The notes under the pieces were generated by a model, which saw nothing but the letters and a program-made list of their open reading frames with translations, was not told the DNA's origin and did not search any database. This document shows positions 51,498-60,223 of a DNA stretch of 64,000 nucleotides, piece after piece (the stretch's first letter is position 1; every line of letters begins with the position of its first letter). Position numbers and translations under genes: made by a program. The stretch comes from Thiohalocapsa sp. ML1 (GTDB lineage: Bacteria; Pseudomonadota; Gammaproteobacteria; Chromatiales; Chromatiaceae): assembly GCF_001469165.1 (NCBI RefSeq), contig NZ_JABX01000009.1, positions 100,780 to 164,779 of the forward strand, written 5' to 3'.

Positions 51498-52721
51498 ATG
51501 TCCCTGATCGTTCAGAAGTACGGCGGCACCTCGGTCGGCAGCATCGAGCGCATCCAGGCCGTTGCCGCCAAAGTCAAGCAGACCCGCGATGCCGGCCACC
51601 GGGTCGTGGTCGTCGTCTCGGCGATGTCCGGCGAGACCGACCGGCTGCTCGGTCTCGCCCACGGTATCCAGACGCGGCCGTCGCCGCGCGAGCTCGACGT
51701 GCTGCTCGCCACCGGCGAGCAGGTCACCATCGCGCTCATGGCCATGGCCCTGGAGGCCATCGACTGCCCGGCGCGCTCCTATACCGGCGCGCAGGTGCGG
51801 GTGCGCACCGACAGCGCGCACAACAAGGCGCGCATCACCAACATCGACGGCGGTCGCGTCCAGGCGGACCTGGACGCCGGGCAGGTCGTCGTCGTCGCCG
51901 GCTTCCAGGGCATCGACGAGCATGGCAACATCACGACGCTCGGCCGCGGCGGCTCCGACACCTCGGCGGTGGCGATGGCCGCCGCGCTCAAGGCCGACGA
52001 GTGCCAGATCTACACCGACGTGGACGGCGTCTACACCACCGACCCGCGCATCGAGCCCAAGGCGCGCCGGCTGCCGCGCATCACCTTCGAGGAGATGCTG
52101 GAAATGGCGAGCCTGGGCTCCAAGGTGCTGCAGATCCGCGCCGTCGAGTTCGCCGGCAAGTATCGGGTTCCCCTGCGCGTCCTCTCCAGTTTCGCGGAGG
52201 GGGAGGGCACGCTGATTACCTTTGAGGAAGACGACGTGGAAGAGGCCAAAATCGCCGGTATCGCCTTCGCCAAGGACGAGGCCAAGCTCACGATCCTGGG
52301 CGTGCCGGACCAGCCCGGCGTGGCGCACAAGATCCTGGGACCCATCTCCGATGCCAACATCGAGGTGGACATGATCGTGCAGAACATCGCCGCCGATGCC
52401 AAGACCACGGACTTCACCTTCACCGTGCACCGCAACGACTACGCCCGGGCGCTGGAGTTGTTGCAAGCAACCGCCCAAACGCTGTCCGCCCGCGAGGTGC
52501 ACGGCGACGAGCGCATCGTCAAAGTGAGCCTGGTCGGGGTCGGCATGCGCTCGCATGCCGGCATCGCGAGCCGCATGTTCGAGGCGCTGGCGCGCGAGGG
52601 CATCAACATCCGCATGATCAGCACCTCCGAGATCAAGATCAGCGTCGTCATCGACGAGAAGTATCTGGAGCTCGGCGTGCGCGCACTCCACGATGCCTTC
52701 GATCTGGCGCACGCCGGTTGA
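51498..52721 (+). CDS. lysC: Aspartate kinase
   Basis: First step of the aspartate family pathway (407 residues). LIVQKYGGTSVGSIERI is the kinase signature, GRGGSDTSAVAMAAAL and YTDVDGVYTTDPR form the substrate site. Two C-terminal ACT domains (about residues 265-405) imply feedback by lysine and/or threonine. The start ATG at 51498 gives MSLIVQKYGG. It lies between alaS and csrA as in many gammaproteobacteria. Confidence 0.94.
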   Translation: MSLIVQKYGGTSVGSIERIQAVAAKVKQTRDAGHRVVVVVSAMSGETDRLLGLAHGIQTRPSPRELDVLLATGEQVTIALMAMALEAIDCPARSYTGAQVRVRTDSAHNKARITNIDGGRVQADLDAGQVVVVAGFQGIDEHGNITTLGRGGSDTSAVAMAAALKADECQIYTDVDGVYTTDPRIEPKARRLPRITFEEMLEMASLGSKVLQIRAVEFAGKYRVPLRVLSSFAEGEGTLITFEEDDVEEAKIAGIAFAKDEAKLTILGVPDQPGVAHKILGPISDANIEVDMIVQNIAADAKTTDFTFTVHRNDYARALELLQATAQTLSAREVHGDERIVKVSLVGVGMRSHAGIASRMFEALAREGINIRMISTSEIKISVVIDEKYLELGVRALHDAFDLAHAG

Positions 52722-53007
52722 GCGGGCTGCCGGCCGCCACCTTGCCGGCGAGACGCTGCGACGGCGTTGCGCGAACTTCCGGCCCGTCGGTCGGTCCGAT
52801 GGAAAAACCTGTTTTTTGCGCGTTTCCCGGTGTGTGTTTGCATATCCGCACCAAAACGCTACTGTTACAATCCAGGTAGGGTCGAATTGGGTCGGCCCTG
52901 ACCTTGGTTGAGTGTGGTCCCTTGAGCGTCCGTCGGGCACCGAAGAACGACGGGCCTCATTCGGACCCTGAGAGGCTTTACGACAAAAGGATCTAAGGGA
53001 GATACCT

Positions 53008-53238
53008 ATGCTGATTCTGACCCGTCGAGTCGGGGAAACCTTGATGATTGGCGACGAAGTGACCGTGACGGTCCTCGGCGTCAAGGGCAATCAGGTGCGC
53101 ATTGGCGTCAACGCCCCGCGTGATGTCGCTGTGCATCGGGAAGAGATCTACGAGCGCATCAAGCGCGAGCAGGAACAGGCCGCAGGGCAGAGCGACGTGC
53201 CTGTAAGCGTGCCCCCGGGTCACAGCCACAATAGCTGA
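53008..53238 (+). CDS. csrA: Carbon storage regulator CsrA
   Basis: Small RNA-binding dimer (76 residues) that binds GGA motifs in mRNA leaders. [20 protein letters not shown] and [21 protein letters not shown] are the conserved core. The C-terminal tail ([10 protein letters not shown]) is longer than in E. coli. A good Shine-Dalgarno, AAGGGAG, lies at about 52994. The 286-bp gap from lysC shows TACAAT near 52865, a possible -10 element, but no convincing -35. Confidence 0.95.
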   Translation: MLILTRRVGETLMIGDEVTVTVLGVKGNQVRIGVNAPRDVAVHREEIYERIKREQEQAAGQSDVPVSVPPGHSHNS

Positions 53239-53487
53239 CCCGGCCCCCGGCCGGCAGCAGTATCCACCGGCCATTGCCAGCATCCCAACCTCGCGGGCGG
53301 GCCGGTCCCGCCCGCAACTAGGACAAGTCCGCCGTCACGGGCATGGCCTGGTCCGTGTCGGGCAGACATCAGCACGCAGGCCCCCGCAACGCGGGCTGGC
53401 GCATAATCTGCTCGTTCTATTTTTCTTGTTCTATGCGCTGCAATCTGGACCCGAAACCGGGCCTTGCTGCTACAATTGCACCCCTTC

Positions 53488-53578
53488 GGAGAGATGGCCG
53501 AGCGGCTGAAGGCGCTCCCCTGCTAAGGGAGTATGGGTCAAAAGCCCATCGAGGGTTCGAATCCCTCTCTCTCCGCCA
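53488..53578 (+). tRNA. tRNA-Ser(GCT)
   Basis: The acceptor arm GGAGAGA pairs with TCTCTCC. The anticodon loop CTGCTAA, within CTCCC-CTGCTAA-GGGAG, gives anticodon GCT. A long variable arm (TATGGGTCAAAAGCCCATC region) marks a serine tRNA, and the T-loop GGTTCGAATCC and an encoded CCA are present. A TACAAT at 53471 is a plausible -10 box. csrA followed by tRNA-Ser(GCT) is also the E. coli order. The BREX island begins about 260 bp further on. Confidence 0.95.
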
Positions 53579-53837
53579 CCTTTGACATCAAGGGCTTAGC
53601 CTGCACAGGCCCGTTGCCGCTCCAGGCGCGGCCAGCGGCCCGATAGTCTAACCCTTGCGCTGCACCCGCCCGCCTACGTCCAAAAACCGCAGTCCCCAGA
53701 AGCGGCGCGGTGTTGGCTGCCGGGGTGCAGCTATTTCACGCACGGGTTCTCACCGCCCGGCCTTCCTTGCGCACACCTTGGGGCTCTGAGCACCGGCCAG
53801 ACTGCCGGGAGGGCAAGCATCGCGCACAGGATACCCC

Positions 53838-54632
53838 GTGTTCACAGACGCTTCCCTCGAACGCCTTGCCCCCTTCGGCTTCAAGGCCGGCAAAGGCGGC
53901 ACGCACGCGGCCCGGACAATGATGCTGCCGGAGCTGCGTCGGCTGCTGGAAGTGACGCGGGGCGAGACCGACCGGACGGCCTACCGCGCCGCGGTGGTCG
54001 AGGCGAACGCCCTCGACAAGCCCACGGTCAAGGCACGCAAGCTCACCTTGTCCCACCTCGCTCAGCTCTATGCGTTGGCGGACGATATCTGTCTGTTCCG
54101 CGCCCTGCGGCGGCTTTGGGATTCCGATCCGGCGGGGCAGCCGGTGCTGGCGCTGCAGCTCGCGCTCGCCCGAGACACCTTGCTCCGGGCGAGCGCCGCG
54201 GCGGTGTTGGATGCGAAGCCAGGCGATCCGGTGACCCGTGAGGGGATGGAGTCTCTGCTCAACGACTGGAGCGGTGGTCGCCTCAGCCCGCGCTCCGTTA
54301 AGGCCATCGCCCAGCGCGTCAACGGAAGCTGGACCCAGGCCGGCTACCTCAAGGGCCGCGTTCGCAAGGTCAGGTCGGTTCCGACGGTGACGCCGGCGAA
54401 TACCGCTTACGCCCTATTTCAAGCCTGGCTTACGGGCCGATCGGGCCGGAGGCTTTACGGCAGCGATTGGGTGCGCATACTGGGTCTGCCGGAGGATCGC
54501 CTGGTGGAATTGACCCAGTCAGCCGCGGAGCGCGGTATCCTCGTGTTCCGGCGCACAGGGGACGTCATGGAGGTTCGCTTCCCGGGCTACTTGACCCCCG
54601 CGGAAGAGGAAACACGCAGTGAGCAGGCTTGA
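53838..54632 (+). CDS. brxA: BrxA-like BREX protein
   Basis: Protein of 264 residues, first gene of the BREX operon. It is assigned as BrxA-like from position, basic helical character and a C-terminal winged-helix-like part (YGSDWVRILGLPEDRLVELT, then RGILVFRRTGDVMEVRFPG). The N-terminal half (MMLPELRRLLEVTRGETDRT) resembles the DUF1819 helices only weakly, and it is longer than the roughly 200 residues usual for BrxA. A GTG start at 53838 is assumed. It overlaps brxB by 14 bases. Confidence 0.6.
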   Translation: MFTDASLERLAPFGFKAGKGGTHAARTMMLPELRRLLEVTRGETDRTAYRAAVVEANALDKPTVKARKLTLSHLAQLYALADDICLFRALRRLWDSDPAGQPVLALQLALARDTLLRASAAAVLDAKPGDPVTREGMESLLNDWSGGRLSPRSVKAIAQRVNGSWTQAGYLKGRVRKVRSVPTVTPANTAYALFQAWLTGRSGRRLYGSDWVRILGLPEDRLVELTQSAAERGILVFRRTGDVMEVRFPGYLTPAEEETRSEQA

Positions 54633-55173
54633 GCGACTCATCGACCGCTACGCGGATCACATCAGCACGCCCTGGCCCGAAGGCCGCTCCGGCATCGAGC
54701 GCGTCATCTTCATCGTCTATGCGCCCGCGGAGGAGCTGCGGCTGCGCGTCCATATCGACGAGCTCGGCCGCCGCACCCGGGAAGCCGGCCACGGCTGGCT
54801 GCACCTGGATCTCACCGACGCCTTCCCGCGCTGGATGGCCGCCCACCGCTATCGCGACAAGTACTTCCGCCGGCCCGAGCTGATGTCGGGCTATCGGGAG
54901 GGACGGCTCACCGAATTCACCACGGACTTGGTGCAGACCACGTGCGACCGGATCAGCGCGGCGACGCCAAACGACGTGGTGGCCCTGTCGGGCATGGGCA
55001 CCCTGTTCGGCGTGTCCAGTGTCTCGGAGCTGGTCGAGCGGTGCGCCCCTGTCGTGCCGGGGCGATTGGTCGTGTTCTTCCCGGGCGAGGTGGAGAACCA
55101 CAACTATCGGCTGCTCGATGCCCGCGACGGCTGGGGCTACATGGCCCACGCCATCAACGCGGACGGCACGTAG
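54619..55173 (+). CDS. brxB: BrxB (DUF1788) BREX protein
   Basis: Protein of 184 residues matching the BrxB/DUF1788 family. RFIVYAP-like VIFIVYAPAEELRLRVHI, LHLDLTDAFPRWMAAHRYR and LVVFFPGEVENHNYRLLDAR with a C-terminal GWGYMAHAI are characteristic. BrxB is essential for BREX defence in model systems, but its biochemical role is unresolved. The GTG at 54619 has GAGGA upstream. Confidence 0.85.
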   Translation: MSRLERLIDRYADHISTPWPEGRSGIERVIFIVYAPAEELRLRVHIDELGRRTREAGHGWLHLDLTDAFPRWMAAHRYRDKYFRRPELMSGYREGRLTEFTTDLVQTTCDRISAATPNDVVALSGMGTLFGVSSVSELVERCAPVVPGRLVVFFPGEVENHNYRLLDARDGWGYMAHAINADGT

Positions 55174-55277
55174 CCGGGGCTTCCAGCCCTTGCCTAACCA
55201 GGCCAGGATGGCCTGCCTACGCACGTCCATGCGCCTCGAACCAGTTGCGATGACGATCGGAGCCCACGGAGATCAAC

Positions 55278-58200
55278 ATGAAAAACCGCGAGATCTACGC
55301 CAAGGACCCCCTCGCCAACCGCCTCGTCAACAACGGCGTGGCCGAGGTCTCCGAAGACCCCTCCGCCGCGGCACTGACAGTGCTGCGCTACGAGCTCGAA
55401 ACCTTCGTCTGCGAGGGCGAATATGCCAAGGGCCTGCGCAAGATCCTGGAGAGCTTCCTCGGTAACCTGGGCAACGCCCTTGAGCAGCCCGGCGTCTGGA
55501 TTAGCGGCTTCTTCGGCAGCGGCAAGTCCCACCTCGCCAAGATGGCGCGCGCCCTGTGGCTAGACATCAAGTTTCCGGACGGGGCCACCGCCCGCAGCAT
55601 CGCCCGCCTGCCGCAGGACATCCGCGACCTGCTGCGCGAGCTGGACGTCCAGGGGCGCCGCCACGGCGGCCTGCACGCAGCCTCCGGCAAGCTCGGCTCC
55701 GGGGCGGGGGACAATGTGCGCCTCGCCTTGCTCGGCATCGTCTTCAAGTCCGCCGGGCTGCCCGAAAAGTACAACCAGGCGCGTCTCGTGATGTGGATGC
55801 AGCGCGAGGGCATTCTTGACAGCGTTCGCGACGGCCTGGCCCGTCGCGGGACAGACCTCGGCCGGGAGTTGCCGGACCTGTTCGTCTCCGACGACCTGCA
55901 CGCGGCCCTGTTGGAGGCCCGGCCAGGCCTTGCCGCGGACGTCCACGGGGCAGGGGACCGGCTCATCGCCCAGTACCCGGAGGTGCAGGATGTCTCGAAC
56001 GACGAGATGATCCGCGCCATCAAGGAGGCCCTCTCCACCGACGCCGGCTTTCCGCTCACCCTCATCATCCTCGACGAGGTGCAGCAGTTCATCGGCCAGA
56101 GCGGGGACCGCGCCTACAGCATCCAGGAAGTCGTCGAGTCCTTGAGCAAGCACTTCGGTGGCCGGCTGCTGTTCGCCGGCACCGGCCAAACGGCCCTGTC
56201 CGGCACCCATTCGCTGAACAAGATCAAGGGGCGCTTCACGCTGCCGGTGCAGCTCGCCGACACCGACGTGGAGACGGTCATCCGCAAGATCATCCTGCAG
56301 AAGCAGCAGGCCGCCGTGCCGGCCGTGCAGCAGGCCCTGAGCGACAACCTGGGGGAGATCTCCCGCCACCTGCGCGGCACCCGGCTGGAGCACACGGTGG
56401 AGGACGAGGACGTGATGGTCGATGACTACCCGCTGCTACCGGTGCGCCGGCGCTTCTGGGAAAAGGTCCTGCACCGCGTCGACGAGTCCGGCACCATCTC
56501 GCAGCTCCGCAACCAGCTACGCATCGTCCACGAGGCCGCCTGCGCCACCGCCGAGCAGCCCCTGGGCCACGTCGTCTCCGGCGACTTCGTCTACGAACAG
56601 CTCGCCACCGACCTGCTCCAGCACGGGCTCCTGTCCCGCGAGGTCTACGAGCGCATCGGCAAGCTCGGCGCCGGCAGCGACGACGAGCGCCTCAAGGCCA
56701 GCCTGCTCAAGCTCATCTACCTGATCGGCAAGCTGCCCACCGAGGCCGCCGCCGACGTCGGCGTGCGCGCCACCGAGGACAGCCTGGCCGACCTCCTGGT
56801 GGCCGACCTCGCCAGCGGCTCCGGTGCCCTGCGCCGACGCCTGCCGGACCTGCTCGCAGCGCTGCAGAACAAAGACGGCCTGGTCATGGCGCTGGCCACG
56901 CCGGCCGGCACCGAGTACCGGCTCCAGACCGCCGAGAGCAGCGCCTGGAACGACGAATACCGCCGCCAGGTCTCGGAGCTCTCCGCCAATGTGCAGCGCA
57001 TGGAGATGGAGCGACTGGATCTCTTCAAGGCCGCCTATCAGGACGCACTGAAGGCCGTGCACCTCACCCAGGGCCGCATCAACGAGGTGCGCAGCATCCT
57101 GCCCTGTTTCGACGACGCCCTGCCCGCCGACGCGGGCCGGCGCATCTATGCCTGGTTTCGCGACGAATGGAGCAGCACCGAGGCCGAGGTCCGCGGCGAC
57201 GCCCGCAACGCCGGCCCCTTAAGCCCCGCCATCTTCGTGTTTCTGCCCGCGCAGAACCGCAACGAGCTGCGCGCCGCCCTCATCGAGCACCGCGCCGCCC
57301 AGCTCACGCTGGAGCGCCGGGGCGTGCCGGTTGGGCCGGAAGGCCAAGACGCCCGCGCCGCCATGGAGACGCGCCGCAACGACGCCGACCGGCGCATCAA
57401 GGCCCTGGTGAAGACCCTCTTCGCGCAGGTGCAGGTCTACCAAGGCGGCGGGCAGAGCGTCGACGGCAACGACCTGACCGACAAGCTCCAAACCGCCGGC
57501 AAGGCCTCCGTCGTGCGGCTCTACAGCGACTTCGACGTCGCCGACCAAGACGGCTGGGACCGGGTGGTGGAGCGCGCCCGCAAGGGCGAGACCCAGCCGC
57601 TCAAGGCCATCGGCTACGAGGGCGACACCGACCGCCACCCCGTCTGCGCCCTGGTCCAGAAGCAGCTCGGCGCCGGCCGCAGCGGTGCCGACGTCAAGGA
57701 CCACTTCGAGGCGCCGCCCTTCGGCTGGCCGCGGGACGTCGTCGACGGCGCCATCTATGCCCTGCTCGCCGGCGGCCACCTGCTCGTCACCGACAAACTG
57801 AGCCGTCCGGTGGATGCCAGGGGCCTGGAGCGGCGCCAGATCAGTCAATGCCACTTCAAGCCCGAGACCGTTACCATCACCCCGGTGCAGAAGATCCAAC
57901 TGCGCAAGATTTACCAGGAGGCAGGCATTGGCTGCCAGCCGGACCAGGAAATCGAAAAGGCCCCGGAGCTGCTGCGCTGCCTGCGCGACCTGGCCGACAA
58001 GGCCGGCGGCGACCCGCCCCGACCCGCCCGGCCGGACCGCAAGCCCATCGAAGAGCTGGAGGCCCTCACCGGCAACGCCCTGCTGGCGGAGCTGCACAGC
58101 CGCCGGGATGCGCTCATCAAAGACATCAAGCACTGGCAGGACCTCGGCGAGCGCATCAAGCAGCGCACCCCCGGCTGGCAGCGCCTCAACGACCTCCTCG

Positions 58201-58736
58201 CCCATGCCAAGGGCTTAGGACCCCACCAGAAGCTCGCGGACGAGGCCCAAGCCATCGCCGATCAGCGCGCGCTGCTCGCCGCCCACGACCCGGTGCAGGC
58301 CCTGCTGGACAAGACCGTGGACCTGCTCCGCAACAGCCTCAACCATCACGCGCAGGAGCATCGCGACACCCTCGCGTGTGAGCAAACGGCGCTGGACCAG
58401 GACGCGGACTGGCAGCGGCTCGACGAGGCCCAGCGTCGGCGCATCCTCACCGAGCGCCACCTCACCGATGCCGTCGCCGTCGACACCGCAAGCCCCGACA
58501 GCATCCTCGCCGACCTGGAGCGCTGCGCCCTCTCCCAGTGGGCCGACCGCACCCAGGCCCTGCGCGGGCGTTTCGAGGGCGCGCGCATGGACGCGGCCCG
58601 GCTGCTCCAGCCCACCGTGACCCACGTCGACCTGCCCCGGCGCACCCTCACCACGGAGCAAGACCTCACCGCCTGGCTCGCCGAGGCCGAGCAGCGCATC
58701 CGCGACAAGCTCAAGGCCGGCCCCGTGCGCATATGA
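55278..58736 (+). CDS. brxC: BrxC, large P-loop ATPase of BREX
   Basis: ATPase of 1152 residues, the size usual for BREX type 1 BrxC. The start KNREIYAKDPLANRLVNNGV is a family hallmark. Walker A is GFFGSGKS at residues 77-84; Walker B is probably LIILDEVQQFIG near residue 258. Long charged helices fill the C-terminal third. The ATG at 55278 is preceded by GGAGAT. In intact systems pglX follows directly; here 1.5 kb of TA and repeat DNA separates them. Confidence 0.92.
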   Translation: MKNREIYAKDPLANRLVNNGVAEVSEDPSAAALTVLRYELETFVCEGEYAKGLRKILESFLGNLGNALEQPGVWISGFFGSGKSHLAKMARALWLDIKFPDGATARSIARLPQDIRDLLRELDVQGRRHGGLHAASGKLGSGAGDNVRLALLGIVFKSAGLPEKYNQARLVMWMQREGILDSVRDGLARRGTDLGRELPDLFVSDDLHAALLEARPGLAADVHGAGDRLIAQYPEVQDVSNDEMIRAIKEALSTDAGFPLTLIILDEVQQFIGQSGDRAYSIQEVVESLSKHFGGRLLFAGTGQTALSGTHSLNKIKGRFTLPVQLADTDVETVIRKIILQKQQAAVPAVQQALSDNLGEISRHLRGTRLEHTVEDEDVMVDDYPLLPVRRRFWEKVLHRVDESGTISQLRNQLRIVHEAACATAEQPLGHVVSGDFVYEQLATDLLQHGLLSREVYERIGKLGAGSDDERLKASLLKLIYLIGKLPTEAAADVGVRATEDSLADLLVADLASGSGALRRRLPDLLAALQNKDGLVMALATPAGTEYRLQTAESSAWNDEYRRQVSELSANVQRMEMERLDLFKAAYQDALKAVHLTQGRINEVRSILPCFDDALPADAGRRIYAWFRDEWSSTEAEVRGDARNAGPLSPAIFVFLPAQNRNELRAALIEHRAAQLTLERRGVPVGPEGQDARAAMETRRNDADRRIKALVKTLFAQVQVYQGGGQSVDGNDLTDKLQTAGKASVVRLYSDFDVADQDGWDRVVERARKGETQPLKAIGYEGDTDRHPVCALVQKQLGAGRSGADVKDHFEAPPFGWPRDVVDGAIYALLAGGHLLVTDKLSRPVDARGLERRQISQCHFKPETVTITPVQKIQLRKIYQEAGIGCQPDQEIEKAPELLRCLRDLADKAGGDPPRPARPDRKPIEELEALTGNALLAELHSRRDALIKDIKHWQDLGERIKQRTPGWQRLNDLLAHAKGLGPHQKLADEAQAIADQRALLAAHDPVQALLDKTVDLLRNSLNHHAQEHRDTLACEQTALDQDADWQRLDEAQRRRILTERHLTDAVAVDTASPDSILADLERCALSQWADRTQALRGRFEGARMDAARLLQPTVTHVDLPRRTLTTEQDLTAWLAEAEQRIRDKLKAGPVRI

Positions 58737-58743
58737 CGCCGCC

Positions 58744-58872
58744 GCCTTACCCCGAAAGTCGCGCGCAGCGCGCTCCTTAATCTCCCTCTCCCTCTGGGAG
58801 AGGGCCGGGGTGAGGGAAACGGCCATGGCGAGCAGCGCCTTTCATCCTGCGGGGTGGCTCTGGTCGCCATGG
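58744..58872 (+). repeat. Left arm of a 129-bp inverted repeat around vapB
   Basis: This segment is an inverted copy of 59288-59416, with about 10 mismatches over 129 bases. It contains one CCCTCTCCCTCTGGGAGAGG palindrome and the ends CCATGG and GCCTTACC. The arm begins 8 bp after the brxC stop. Confidence 0.9.
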
Positions 58873-59022
58873 TCGTTGGCCAGGGCATCCTGCCCTGGCA
58901 AACCCAGGGCTGGAAGCCCTGGCTACTCCGCGTGCCGGCACCCGCGGCGTTAGGATCTGAGGCTCCGTGGACTACAATCAGGCATATTCATCCGCATCGG
59001 CGCGATGCATCGGAGGCCGCAA

Positions 59023-59217
59023 GTGCGCACCACGCTGAACATCGACGACGAGCTGCTGGAGAAGGCCCGGCTGCTCTCCGGCATGCAGGAGAAGACCGCC
59101 CTGGTCCGCGCAGGACTCAAGGCCCTCATCGAGCGCGAGAGCGCCCGCCGCCGCGCCCGCCTCGGCGGGAGCGAGCCCGAGCTGACGCCGATCCCGCGTC
59201 GCCGTTCCGCGGACTGA
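59023..59217 (+). CDS. Orphan VapB-type antitoxin
   Basis: Protein of 64 residues. RTTLNIDDELLEKARLLSGM, then EKTALVRAGLKALIERE, is the ribbon-helix-helix of the VapB (MT0933-like) antitoxins, and the tail is basic and proline-containing. The GTG at 59023 has GGAGG at ideal spacing. No PIN toxin frame follows in the 230 bp before the next module, so its partner is lost or encoded elsewhere. It is enclosed by the 129-bp inverted repeats. Confidence 0.8.
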   Translation: MRTTLNIDDELLEKARLLSGMQEKTALVRAGLKALIERESARRRARLGGSEPELTPIPRRRSAD

Positions 59218-59287
59218 GCCCCGTTCCATTGCTGGCCGGCGCGGAGCTAGCATTCCGCTAGCTGATTTTCCGCCGCACAGCTAACGG

Positions 59288-59416
59288 CCATGGCGACCAG
59301 CGCCACCCCGGAGGATGAAAGGCGCTCCTCGCCATGGCCGTTTCCCTTACCCCGGCCCTCTCCCAAAGGGAGAGGGAGATTAAGGAGCGCGCCGCGCGCG
59401 ACTTTCATGGTAAGGC
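59288..59416 (-). repeat. Right arm of the 129-bp inverted repeat around vapB
   Basis: Inverted counterpart of 58744-58872. It carries the same palindrome in the other orientation (CCCTCTCCCAAAGGGAGAGG) and ends about 35 bp before the next antitoxin gene. The two arms and the enclosed antitoxin make a unit of about 673 bp. Confidence 0.9.
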
Positions 59417-59451
59417 TGGAACGGCCTGTCAACAATCTCCAGAGTGTCACT

Positions 59452-59715
59452 ATGCCAACCCTGGTTCTGCGCAACGTGCCGAAAGACCTCTATCAGCGGC
59501 TCAAGGAGACCGCTGCGCAGCATCGCCGCTCTATGACGCAGGAGGCCATCGTCTCGCTCCAAGCCGCGCTGGAGGGCGCAGCGGCACGTCCGCCCAAGCC
59601 CGCCGTGGATGAGACCCTGGACTGGCTGCGCCGGGAGGTCTGGTCCCTGCCCGTGCTCGACCACCGCGACGAAGACGAGATCTTGGGTTACAACGCCGAT
59701 GGCCGCTTCGATTGA
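59452..59715 (+). CDS. FitA/VapB-like ribbon-helix-helix antitoxin
   Basis: Antitoxin of 87 residues with TLVLRNVPKDLYQRLKETAA and HRRSMTQEAIVSLQAAL, a FitA/Arc-like DNA-binding start. The C-terminal half (LDWLRREVW, then LDHRDEDEILGYN) is the toxin-binding part. The ATG at 59452 is chosen; an ATG at 59407 would lie in the repeat arm. It overlaps the toxin gene by 17 bases. Confidence 0.83.
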   Translation: MPTLVLRNVPKDLYQRLKETAAQHRRSMTQEAIVSLQAALEGAAARPPKPAVDETLDWLRREVWSLPVLDHRDEDEILGYNADGRFD

Positions 59716-60130
59716 CCTCGCGGTCGACACCAGCGCGCTGACCGCGATCCTGCTCGGCGAGCCAGAGGCCCCGGACTTGCTCCGCGCCCTCACTGGCGCA
59801 TCCCGTCCCGGTCTATGCGCCCCCAATCGCACCGAGCTGCTGCTGGTCATCCAGGCGCGTCTCGGGGACTTAGGTCTAGCCCGCGCGCGGGAGCTACTGC
59901 GCCGCCAGCAGATCGAGACCGTCGTCCTCGACGAGGCCCTTGCCGACGCCGCAGCCGATGCGTATCGGCGCTTCGGCAAGGGCCGGCACCCGGCGGGTCT
60001 CAACTTCGGGGACTGCTTCGCGTACGCCCTGGCGGCGCGCGAGCAAGTACCGCTGCTGTTCAAAGGCAATGATTTCAGCCTGACGGATGTCGGCGTCCCC
60101 CGCGCTCTGCCAGATCGAGACGACCTTTGA
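59699..60130 (+). CDS. VapC-type PIN-domain ribonuclease toxin
   Basis: PIN toxin of 143 residues. The acidic residues are in IDLAVDTSALTAILLGEPEA (Asp10 and following), APNRTELLLV, GLNFGDCFAYALA (conserved Asp) and LLFKGNDFSLTDV. PIN toxins cleave tRNA or rRNA. It forms a complete pair with the antitoxin gene it overlaps, and lies between brxC and pglX. Confidence 0.88.
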   Translation: MAASIDLAVDTSALTAILLGEPEAPDLLRALTGASRPGLCAPNRTELLLVIQARLGDLGLARARELLRRQQIETVVLDEALADAAADAYRRFGKGRHPAGLNFGDCFAYALAAREQVPLLFKGNDFSLTDVGVPRALPDRDDL

Positions 60131-60223
60131 GCGATCAGCCGACGGCCTGAAGGCGCATCGCCATCAGGGGCAGCCGACAGAAAGCGAGATCAGAACCGCA
60201 ACCGCACGAGAAGGAGAACGCAT

